5,519 nucleotides of DNA from positions 1 to 5,519 of the forward strand of contig JAHIKR010000252.1 in assembly GCA_018897415.1 (NCBI GenBank). The letters are read 5' to 3'. Position numbers and translations under genes: made by a program. How positions within the stretch are numbered: the first letter of the stretch is position 1; each line of letters starts with the position of its first letter. Below the pieces are notes generated by a model. It was not told the DNA's origin and did not search any database. It worked only from the letters and a program-made list of their open reading frames with translations. The stretch is from Pseudomonadota bacterium. Lineage in GTDB: Bacteria; Desulfobacterota; Desulfobacteria; Desulfobacterales; ETH-SRB1. Shown piece by piece: positions 1 to 5,519 of this stretch.

Positions 1-222
1 AGAAAGAGGAAGATCACTAACCTCTTGAACCGTTTTTACCAGCCACTCCATCATTTCATCACCGCCCTTGCGGGCTGGACCTATATTCAAGTCAAGATAA
101 TCTGCACCATTTTCTGTTAATGTACGAGCCAGATCCTGAATAGGCTTGGGGTTTTTCTCCTTCATTGCCGGCCCAATTGTTTTCGACATTATATTAATAT
201 TTTCTGCAACACAGATAACCAT
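1..222 (-). CDS. acsE: Methyltetrahydrofolate:corrinoid/iron-sulfur protein methyltransferase, N-terminal part (runs off window)
   Basis: Partial gene: 74 codons are present from an ATG at 222-220 and the frame is open to base 1. The family is usually about 260 residues, so roughly 190 are missing. The product should be the cytoplasmic TIM-barrel enzyme that moves the methyl group of methyl-THF to the cobalt of the AcsC/AcsD protein. What is visible is the first part of a pterin-binding (DHPS-like) fold: a first strand at residues 1-10, the conserved DLNIGPA motif at 44-50, and an MEWLV helix at 58-62 followed by QEVSDLP, all lining up with the Moorella enzyme as I recall it. The pterin-binding Asp and Asn residues mostly lie beyond the window. 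The start is supported by AAGGAGG at 229-235, six bases upstream. The usual GERIN-like N-terminal motif is replaced by AENIN, so this may belong to a separate subfamily of corrinoid methyltransferases. Position directly after acsC supports the role. Fold assignment is strong; exact partner is inferred. Confidence 0.85.
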   Translation of the reverse strand, partial: MVICVAENINIMSKTIGPAMKEKNPKPIQDLARTLTENGADYLDLNIGPARKGGDEMMEWLVKTVQEVSDLPLS

Positions 223-228
223 AGGGAA

Positions 229-235
229 CCTCCTT
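229..235 (-). promoter_or_regulatory. Shine-Dalgarno site of acsE
   Basis: AAGGAGG on the minus strand lies six bases before the acsE ATG, within the 21-nt gap after the acsC stop codon. It fixes the start of the truncated acsE over the later in-frame Met codons (residues 12 and 20). Confidence 0.8.
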
Positions 236-243
236 ATCTTTAA

Positions 244-1593
244 CTAATCAGCACTCCACTGCTTTAGATAAACCGGCAAATAACTTGCCTCTCTTGGCCC
301 TATAAGTATTTCCCAATCAGGTAATTCTTCTTCCAGTTCTCCGCTTATGGTTGCAAGATAACCAGGAATAACCAGTTTGCGATGTTTAACCTTTTCCTCT
401 ATACCAGATTTTTTAACAAAGATCGCAATAGTATCGGCTGCAAATTTACCTGCCGCCCAGGCAGTCAAAACTGAAAGCCCCTCAGTGTCTTTTATCAATA
501 GATAGGATGGAACCCGGCTGGAATCCACCTCGCCAGAAACAATAAAATAGGTGAGAGAAAAATTTCCGGTAATAAGAACCGGTGAGCTTTCATTTGTAGC
601 ACCGATTTCATAGATCTTCTGTTCAACAGCCATAGGACGTTGAGGATCTGTAAAAATATTCATGCTTGCAAGCAAAAGCGGAAATACGCTGTGCCCCTCT
701 ATTTCTGACATTACAATAACACCGCCGTATTTTGCTACCATCTGACAGGCGATCATAGTTTCCTTCATCAAGTTGTCAGCCATATCACAAGGAAATACAA
801 TTGTTGGAAATCCAAAAGGTTTAAATTTCTTTAAAAGAGCGAATCTTCTGATAATAATCTGATCCTCAAGCGCTTGCTTAGCAGTTCTTGCCCCTGAATC
901 CAAAACTAAATCCTTAAGGCCCATTGCTATCAATTTTTCAGAAACTTCTGACAACTCTTCAAGGTTGTTGCCCTTAACAGCTAATGGGCAAGAAATCTCT
1001 TTTGCAAGATTGCCTATTGCTTCAAAATTGTCCTTATTGGCAGCATAAAGTAATGGCTTTCTGTTTGAACATCCCTTTGCTACCAGAGAAAGCGCATCTG
1101 CATCTTCGTTCATCAGTACAAGCCCTGCATCGGTTTCGTTGCAAACTTTCTCAACTAATGCCCCAAACTTGGAAGCATCCCCAGACTCTGCTTTTATTGC
1201 AACAAGCTCTGGCCTCAATACAACACCAACTCGTTCATAGACAGTATCATTAAATTTTTTAAGCCTGGATGTAATCTCTGCTTCATCCATTTTATCAGAA
1301 AGGAAAAGCGTAAATGCAGGAGGATTTTCAAAACGTTTCTCATGGCGGAATAATACGGTTTCCCCGCCCAACTTTACTGCACGGTCACCCGTACCTATAA
1401 CTACAGTTCTTACAGGGGGCGCTGAGGCCTCCCCTATCTCTTCTTTCACATCATCGGAGATATCCGGACATGCGTCAAGCTCAGCCTGTCCGGTTGCCAG
1501 CTTCATGGCAAACGCCAAACAGGTGGGAACTCCACACTTGCCGCAGTTAGTCTTCGGAAGCTTTTTAAATATCTCTATACCTGAAAGTCCCAT
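244..1593 (-). CDS. acsC: Corrinoid/iron-sulfur protein large (gamma) subunit
   Basis: Large subunit of the corrinoid iron-sulfur protein (CoFeSP), the soluble methyl carrier between AcsE and acetyl-CoA synthase. The preferred start gives 449 residues, close to the 446 I recall for Moorella. Residues 1-57 form the Fe-S domain: Cys17, Cys20, Cys25 and Cys42 (C-x2-C-x4-C-x16-C) have the positions expected for the [4Fe-4S] cluster that reductively reactivates Co(II). A TIM-barrel domain follows (about 60-325), with the conserved KPLLYAA and LVLDSGAR segments. The C-terminal corrinoid-binding domain (about 326-449) carries GNFSLTYF, GLSVLTAWAAGKF and IGPREAS. An in-frame ATG two codons earlier (1599-1597) would give 451 residues. 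I prefer the ATG at 1593-1591 because its product, MGLSGIEI, aligns with family N-termini and because GGAG then lies 10 rather than 4 bases upstream. The gene is intact and ends in TAG. Its partner acsD lies on the far side of acsB. Confidence 0.96.
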   Translation of the reverse strand: MGLSGIEIFKKLPKTNCGKCGVPTCLAFAMKLATGQAELDACPDISDDVKEEIGEASAPPVRTVVIGTGDRAVKLGGETVLFRHEKRFENPPAFTLFLSDKMDEAEITSRLKKFNDTVYERVGVVLRPELVAIKAESGDASKFGALVEKVCNETDAGLVLMNEDADALSLVAKGCSNRKPLLYAANKDNFEAIGNLAKEISCPLAVKGNNLEELSEVSEKLIAMGLKDLVLDSGARTAKQALEDQIIIRRFALLKKFKPFGFPTIVFPCDMADNLMKETMIACQMVAKYGGVIVMSEIEGHSVFPLLLASMNIFTDPQRPMAVEQKIYEIGATNESSPVLITGNFSLTYFIVSGEVDSSRVPSYLLIKDTEGLSVLTAWAAGKFAADTIAIFVKKSGIEEKVKHRKLVIPGYLATISGELEEELPDWEILIGPREASYLPVYLKQWSAD

Positions 1594-1603
1594 AACCATT
1601 CTT

Positions 1604-1610
1604 CTCCTTT
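1604..1610 (-). promoter_or_regulatory. Shine-Dalgarno site of acsC
   Basis: AAAGGAG on the minus strand lies in the gap between acsB and acsC. It is 4 bases from the first in-frame ATG (1599-1597) and 10 bases from the second (1593-1591). Spacing is tight for the first and acceptable for the second, so together with family alignment it favours the second start. Confidence 0.7.
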
Positions 1611-1633
1611 ATTTTGTTCTCTGCTTACTAAAA

Positions 1634-3838
1634 TCACATCAGCGGATCCATTGTAAATGCAGGATGCCCTTTCTCCTCGAGAAAAGGAAGAATTTCTTCT
1701 TCTGTTGTTCCAATTGTTTCATCAGCAATCATATCCGGAAAATCCGGGATACCCATTTCCTCGCATATTGGTTTCATTCTTTCGGCAAGTTCCTCTTTCA
1801 ACATCTTTGGAAGCCATACCACACGCTTTAAGCCTCCCTCAGCCATCAGGAACTTTCTGCTGCAAATATAATGCTTGCTTACGCCAAGAAAACCGGGTGT
1901 CTGGTTTCCGCCTCCGACCATCCCGGCAAGGGTCGTAAATTTCATACCGCATGGTGTCATGCCCATAAAGTCTCTGCTAACTACCATTATGCCATTACAC
2001 ATCGGAAGGATTGTAGCCACACACTCAAAGCAGCCACATGCAGTCATTGGAAAATTCATCAGGCTGTATGCAGATACTTGTTCTACTTTCTGGCGTGACG
2101 CTTTGTAAACAAAATCAGTAATACCCTTCCACTGTCCAAGAACGGGTCCCGTACATTCCCCCTTTATAATAGGCTGATTCGGGCCCGTAGGATTGATCTC
2201 AAAAGAAGCCTTACAGTCAAGCCAGTTATAGGCGCCGCACATCCCTGTGCGTTCAGGAGTAATTACGCATACATGGCTTGGAGCAAAAGACTGACACAAG
2301 GTACATGAATAGTAGGTCTCCTCTGTTTCATCAGTCATACCTTCAACTCTCGCATCTCTCTCTTTATATACCTTCTTTGCCTGCTCTATAACTTCTTTGA
2401 CCTTTTCTTCCTCTGTGTAAATCTTAACCTGGACTTTATCAAGAATATTACCAAAATCCTGATGGTATTTTGCATGCATTACCTTGCCAAGATGTTTGAG
2501 TAAAAATCCTTTTTCAACAGCAGCCTTGCCAACCCTGATCCACATAATGCTTCTCTGCCCTATATGCATTATGCCCTGCACATAGTTAACAAGGTGATGG
2601 ATCTGGCGTTCTAATATCGGTTCAAAGTCAGACTGCATCTGGCGTCCAGCAACTTCTATAACCATTGCAAATGGAAGCTTATCGCCCTCTTTAACCTGGT
2701 CAAGGTCGGGGCCAATCATTTCAACTTTTCCATCTTCGACTTCGGTCATATCTTTTGAAATGGTAAGCTCGACTCCGAGTGTTCTTCCACCGCCACATTC
2801 AAAATAAAGGTCATCCTTGCGGATACGCTCTCCCTCAAATGCAGGACCGTAAGACATGGGAATATCAACCTTGCTGACCGTTACCTTCAACCCTCGAACT
2901 TCAATAGCCTTAGCAACTATATTATCGTGGGGGACATTACTTACTACATGTTCATATGTACAAATACCGGTAGGTAGAATCTCGGGTATCGGCGTATCTG
3001 CTATGGTTGGAAATCCCCAGTTAATAGCGCCTGCAGCATTGGCATACCACTCATCTGTTACTGTACCCAGCGGCATTGCAAAAGCAAAAATTCTATCCTT
3101 ATTGTAACGGAGATTTCGAACAAAGTCTCCTGGTTGAACCCCACCGAAAGACATTGCGGCACGTGTTGCAAATCCCATGGCAAATACTGTTGCTGTATAG
3201 CTCGGCCCAAAAGAGACCAGCCGGGTAGGCCAACCGATCTGAACACCGGCCTCTATCAGTTGTTCCGACATGGTTTTGCCTTCGTGATCAGAACACATAA
3301 AAACATACAGATTCTTCTCTTGAAGCTCTATTGCAATCTTTGCCGCAATCTCAACACTTGGTGCGGCACCCAGTATCGCAGCAAATCCTGGAGCAGTACC
3401 GTCGACAAACTCTACCCCCCGCTTCCGCATAATAACATCATCGGCAGCACCCAGCCAGATATTATCAGGAAGCGGGTCTTCTCCCTTTGTATAAAAATCC
3501 GGTTCTTCAAGATATCTAATCGCCTCGATTATCTCTTCTGCAAAAAATGTGGCCATCCCTGCTTCAAGTGCCGGGGCCAGATATGGAAGCCAGACATTGT
3601 CACTTACTGTAGCAGGAACCAGTTCATTGCATTTGTCCATTACTTCTTTGACATCCCTTAAAGTGCTAACAGGAATGCCCAGCATACCATAGATAATTGG
3701 AAGATAATATGTTGTATTGGGGAATTCGATCTTTTGATCAGGCCCCCACTTTTTCAATGCTTCCTCATATTTTGCCTCTGCCATGCCCACAATATTGCGG
3801 GCACCTCGAATCGCTGCCGAACAAATTATCTTAGACAC
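1634..3838 (-). CDS. acsB: CO-methylating acetyl-CoA synthase (bacterial type, with N-terminal CODH-binding domain)
   Basis: Catalyses assembly of acetyl-CoA from CO, CoA and the methyl group carried by CoFeSP, at the Ni-Ni-[4Fe-4S] A-cluster (EC 2.3.1.169). The product has 734 residues, against 729 for Moorella AcsB as I recall it. All A-cluster ligands are present: Cys512, Cys515, Cys524 and Cys534 for the cubane, and the Cys601-Gly602-Cys603 motif for the distal nickel; Cys512 would bridge to the proximal nickel. Every one is offset by six from the Moorella numbering, and Phe518 matches Phe512 near the proximal metal. The N-terminal third (about 1-315) is the domain that docks on CODH and carries the CO tunnel; archaeal CdhC lacks it. 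A middle domain (about 316-485) and the A-cluster domain follow, ending in the conserved ADETIGTT and EEKGHPA segments near the C-terminus. Translation starts at GTG (3838-3836), supported by GAGAGGA at 3846-3852. It begins 14 nt after the acsD stop. No CODH gene lies next to it. Confidence 0.98.
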   Translation of the reverse strand: MSKIICSAAIRGARNIVGMAEAKYEEALKKWGPDQKIEFPNTTYYLPIIYGMLGIPVSTLRDVKEVMDKCNELVPATVSDNVWLPYLAPALEAGMATFFAEEIIEAIRYLEEPDFYTKGEDPLPDNIWLGAADDVIMRKRGVEFVDGTAPGFAAILGAAPSVEIAAKIAIELQEKNLYVFMCSDHEGKTMSEQLIEAGVQIGWPTRLVSFGPSYTATVFAMGFATRAAMSFGGVQPGDFVRNLRYNKDRIFAFAMPLGTVTDEWYANAAGAINWGFPTIADTPIPEILPTGICTYEHVVSNVPHDNIVAKAIEVRGLKVTVSKVDIPMSYGPAFEGERIRKDDLYFECGGGRTLGVELTISKDMTEVEDGKVEMIGPDLDQVKEGDKLPFAMVIEVAGRQMQSDFEPILERQIHHLVNYVQGIMHIGQRSIMWIRVGKAAVEKGFLLKHLGKVMHAKYHQDFGNILDKVQVKIYTEEEKVKEVIEQAKKVYKERDARVEGMTDETEETYYSCTLCQSFAPSHVCVITPERTGMCGAYNWLDCKASFEINPTGPNQPIIKGECTGPVLGQWKGITDFVYKASRQKVEQVSAYSLMNFPMTACGCFECVATILPMCNGIMVVSRDFMGMTPCGMKFTTLAGMVGGGNQTPGFLGVSKHYICSRKFLMAEGGLKRVVWLPKMLKEELAERMKPICEEMGIPDFPDMIADETIGTTEEEILPFLEEKGHPAFTMDPLM

Positions 3839-3845
3839 CGTTCAT

Positions 3846-3852
3846 TCCTCTC
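3846..3852 (-). promoter_or_regulatory. Shine-Dalgarno site of acsB, supporting a GTG start
   Basis: GAGAGGA on the minus strand directly follows the acsD TGA stop (3855-3853) and lies seven bases before the GTG at 3838-3836. A nearer ATG (3845-3843) is in another frame, hits TAA after four codons and abuts the site, so the GTG is the sensible start. Contact with the upstream stop suggests coupled translation of acsD and acsB. Confidence 0.75.
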
Positions 3853-4797
3853 TCAAGCCATTAGATCTTTAATTGATTCTTTGACTAAGTTAATCGCCTC
3901 AGGATGTCTCATTACCAAAATATCAGCTCCGGCAAGGAGTACACACTGAGCAGTTAAGGCTTCAATCAATATCCCTCTGTTTTTCATATCCCCTAGTAAC
4001 GGCGCTTCAGATTCAGGGACTTTAACCTCTTTTGTCTTCCACACTTCTTTGGCAAGATTAGAAATAATTGGGAATTGAAGTCTTTCATCTTCCTGAACCA
4101 GCGCTGCCATCCGAATCCGTTCTATTACACTGTAACAATATTCAAGCCCATATCCCAGAGCGCCAGTAGATGGATCAATAAGAATCTTTTCATCCGGCAC
4201 ATTTAAATTACCTAAAAGGATATTAAGTTGTTTGGCGAGATTTATATCGATTGGAGTTGAAGCAACCACAGTATGCTTATAGGCTATAGCTGCTGCCCCA
4301 ATAGCACGATAATTCCCTTCTACAACAGGACCTATAATCAGGTTCTTACCTTCGCAAACCTCGCAAACCGCCTTTAATACCTTTGTATCCTTATCAACAT
4401 TTCCGCTTCCCCAAACAATCAGGGGGACATCCACTGCATCGGAGACTTCTTTAGTTATTCTAGCTGCCTCGTCAGCTGAAATATCCTTATCATTAGGATC
4501 AGTGCTGGCCAGTTGCAATGCAATCATTTCCGCCCCATATGTGTCAATGCACTTACGAGCCCATGCAACAGGGTCCTTAATAACATCAGCAAACGGTTCC
4601 AAAGCTGTATCGGGCCAGTCTTCGGGTTCACTGTCATAAACCTCCATTGCTATCTTCGGAGGATAAGGCATTTCACCTTCAAAAAGATGAAACGAATAAC
4701 ACGATTCACCACCAACAGTAACAGTATTGCCTTCCTGTCCCAGCGGAGTTTCCCTTATCTTTCCGGTGTAAGAAACCTTTGGCACCTCAAAAGTCAT
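3853..4797 (-). CDS. acsD: Corrinoid/iron-sulfur protein small (delta) subunit
   Basis: Small subunit of CoFeSP (also called CdhD in the archaeal complex). It forms a TIM barrel that pairs with AcsC and caps the corrinoid cofactor while the methyl group passes between AcsE and acetyl-CoA synthase. The 314 residues are near the usual length of about 310-325. Family signatures are visible: FHLFEGEMP at 36-44, the WPD segment at 61-63, the PIDINLAKQLNILL stretch at 182-195, IDPSTGALGYGLEY at 207-220 leading into an ERIR helix, and VMRHPEA near the C-terminus (295-301). There is no Fe-S cysteine motif, as expected for this subunit. The ATG at 4797-4795 follows AAGGAGG with an 8-base spacer. It sits 13 nt after the metF-like gene and 14 nt before acsB. 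It is complete and ends in TGA. It is separated from acsC by the 2.2-kb acsB gene, whereas the two subunit genes are commonly adjacent in clostridial acetogens. Confidence 0.95.
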   Translation of the reverse strand: MTFEVPKVSYTGKIRETPLGQEGNTVTVGGESCYSFHLFEGEMPYPPKIAMEVYDSEPEDWPDTALEPFADVIKDPVAWARKCIDTYGAEMIALQLASTDPNDKDISADEAARITKEVSDAVDVPLIVWGSGNVDKDTKVLKAVCEVCEGKNLIIGPVVEGNYRAIGAAAIAYKHTVVASTPIDINLAKQLNILLGNLNVPDEKILIDPSTGALGYGLEYCYSVIERIRMAALVQEDERLQFPIISNLAKEVWKTKEVKVPESEAPLLGDMKNRGILIEALTAQCVLLAGADILVMRHPEAINLVKESIKDLMA

Positions 4798-4805
4798 TAT
4801 TCTTT

Positions 4806-4812
4806 CCTCCTT
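4806..4812 (-). promoter_or_regulatory. Shine-Dalgarno site of acsD overlapping the metF stop
   Basis: AAGGAGG on the minus strand shares its first two bases with the TAA stop codon of the upstream metF-like gene (TAAGGAGG) and lies eight bases before the acsD ATG. Ribosomes ending on the upstream gene would therefore occupy the acsD initiation site, which fits translational coupling. Confidence 0.8.
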
Positions 4813-5519
4813 ATACGCCTGCTTGATCCAATACAGCAGGAATCATTTTCTCCCAGCCAAGTGCCATAATATGTACGCCCTGGCATAGATCTTTCAGCCT
4901 CTTAACTATACTGGCCGCAATCTCAACTGATTTTTTAACTCTATCTTTTGTATCTGTCATTTCTTTTATCAAAGGAATAGGCACAAATACTCCTGCCACA
5001 TTCTTGTTCATGAACCTTGCCATACCTGCTGATTTCAGTAATATGACCCCGCCTATAATCGGGATATTAAATCCCTCTACACGCCTTATAAATTTTTCAA
5101 AAAGATCTGTATCATAAACCGCCTGTGTCTGAAAGAACTTGGCACCCGCCTCAATCTTTTTCTCCATTTTCATAATCTGCAAATCCAGAGCCGCTTCGTT
5201 GTCTGCTCCTGGGTTAACCACCGCCCCGGGGAGAAACTCGGGAGCCCCTTTCAGTTCGTTGCCTGCCATATCATAACCGGAATTCAGCTTGCCAATCATC
5301 TCAAGAAGCGAGACAGAATCAAGATCAAAAACCGGTTTTGCATTAGGATGGTCGCCCATAGTCGGGTGGTCACCTGTTAAGGCAAGCACATTTCTAATCC
5401 CCAGTACCCATGCACTCAGAAGATCTGATTGAAGGGCCAGGCGATTCCGGTCCCTTCCGGTCATCTGGAAAATGGGATCGATACCCATATCGGTCAATAA
5501 ATGAGAAAAAGCCATGGAG
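4811..5519 (-). CDS. metF: Methylenetetrahydrofolate reductase, 5' end outside window
   Basis: Reduces 5,10-methylene-THF to 5-methyl-THF, the last methyl-branch step before AcsE. The frame stays open to the window edge. The Met at 5515-5513 is probably internal: an open Ser codon precedes it and MTHFRs are about 290 residues, so some 55-60 residues are missing, including the region of the catalytic Glu known from E. coli MetF. Counting from that Met, visible motifs are QMTGRDRNR at 17-25, the flavin-site segment NVLALTGDHP at 42-51, the FFQTQAVYD strand at 128-135 with the folate-binding Gln, and the IPIIGGVILLKS strand at 151-162. It ends shortly after the barrel, with no extra C-terminal domain. 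No MetV zinc-protein or other electron-transfer partner gene is present on the visible side. Its stop overlaps the acsD ribosome binding site, which ties it to this operon. Family is secure; electron donor and physiological direction are unknown. Confidence 0.93.
   Translation of the reverse strand, partial: SMAFSHLLTDMGIDPIFQMTGRDRNRLALQSDLLSAWVLGIRNVLALTGDHPTMGDHPNAKPVFDLDSVSLLEMIGKLNSGYDMAGNELKGAPEFLPGAVVNPGADNEAALDLQIMKMEKKIEAGAKFFQTQAVYDTDLFEKFIRRVEGFNIPIIGGVILLKSAGMARFMNKNVAGVFVPIPLIKEMTDTKDRVKKSVEIAASIVKRLKDLCQGVHIMALGWEKMIPAVLDQAGV

Larger units (their letters stand above)
1..5519 (-). other. Polycistronic Wood-Ljungdahl operon segment metF-acsD-acsB-acsC-acsE
   Basis: Five genes on one strand have gaps of 13, 14, 40 (to the preferred acsC start) and 21 nt, and no hairpin-plus-T-tract terminator or recognisable promoter lies between them. 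This supports one transcript extending past both window edges. The products cover methyl-THF formation, methyl transfer, the methyl carrier and acetyl-CoA assembly. Genes for CODH (acsA/cooS), the nickel-insertion ATPase (cooC/acsF) and the corrinoid-protein activator (acsV) are not within the window. Confidence 0.85.

Noticed and set aside
984..1253. Plus-strand open frame of 89 codons, rich in Leu, Gln and His
   Set aside because: It is antisense to acsC and the composition is what reading the opposite strand of that gene gives.
1600..1633. Acs B-C intergenic gap as a possible promoter or terminator
   Set aside because: At 34-40 nt it is the longest gap, but I see only the acsC Shine-Dalgarno site in A-rich sequence, with no hairpin plus T-run and no clear -35/-10 pair.
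1505..2108. Several overlapping plus-strand open frames of 75-108 codons
   Set aside because: They are antisense to acsB and the start of acsC, overlap one another in different frames, and resemble no family.
3058..3246. Minus-strand open frame of 62 codons inside acsB
   Set aside because: It is in an alternative frame within conserved acsB codons. There is no reason to think it is translated.
3134..3661. Plus-strand open frame of 175 codons
   Set aside because: It lies wholly antisense to the well-conserved acsB coding sequence, has no convincing ribosome binding site, and its product is rich in Cys, Arg and His without any recognisable domain. It is a shadow frame.
4513..4869. Plus-strand open frame of 118 codons spanning the metF-acsD junction
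   Set aside because: It is antisense to two genes with clear homology, and nothing in its product looks like a real protein.
1..5519. A previously undescribed system, mobile element, CRISPR array or recoded genes
   Set aside because: All sequence is accounted for by five known Wood-Ljungdahl genes. TAA, TAG and TGA all serve as ordinary stops at expected gene ends, and no repeats or insertion junctions were seen.

Overview
The window is a single gene cluster read entirely on the minus strand. It encodes the central part of the Wood-Ljungdahl (reductive acetyl-CoA) pathway. In the direction of transcription (high to low coordinates) the genes are: a 5'-truncated metF-like methylenetetrahydrofolate reductase (5519-4811), acsD/cdhD for the corrinoid iron-sulfur protein small subunit (4797-3853), acsB for acetyl-CoA synthase (3838-1634), acsC for the corrinoid iron-sulfur protein large subunit (1593-244), and the first 74 codons of an acsE-like methyltetrahydrofolate:corrinoid methyltransferase (222-1, running off the window).

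The genes form one metabolic line. MetF reduces methylene-THF to methyl-THF. AcsE moves the methyl group to the cobalt of the AcsC/AcsD corrinoid protein. AcsB joins that methyl group with CO and CoA to make acetyl-CoA. The reactions are reversible, so the cluster could serve autotrophic fixation or acetate oxidation, and the sequence does not say which. Gaps between genes are only 13, 14, 40 and 21 nt, most genes have a clear Shine-Dalgarno sequence, and two of these sites overlap or directly follow the upstream stop codon. This points to one polycistronic, probably translationally coupled operon. No promoter or terminator is visible, so both operon ends lie outside the window. No gene-free stretch exceeds 40 nt.

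The source is a strictly anaerobic bacterium. AcsB has the full bacterial length with the N-terminal CODH-contacting domain that the archaeal CdhC lacks, and the pathway uses tetrahydrofolate-type enzymes. The moderate G+C, the split corrinoid-protein genes and the non-clostridial N-terminus of AcsE suggest something other than a classical clostridial acetogen, for example Desulfobacterota, Nitrospirota, Planctomycetota or Omnitrophota. That placement is only a guess.

I found no mobile element, CRISPR array, RNA gene or clearly new system. The points worth a second look are the gene order (acsB inserted between the two corrinoid-protein subunit genes, with no CODH gene beside it), the divergent AcsE N-terminus, the GTG start of acsB, and extra cysteines near the A-cluster.
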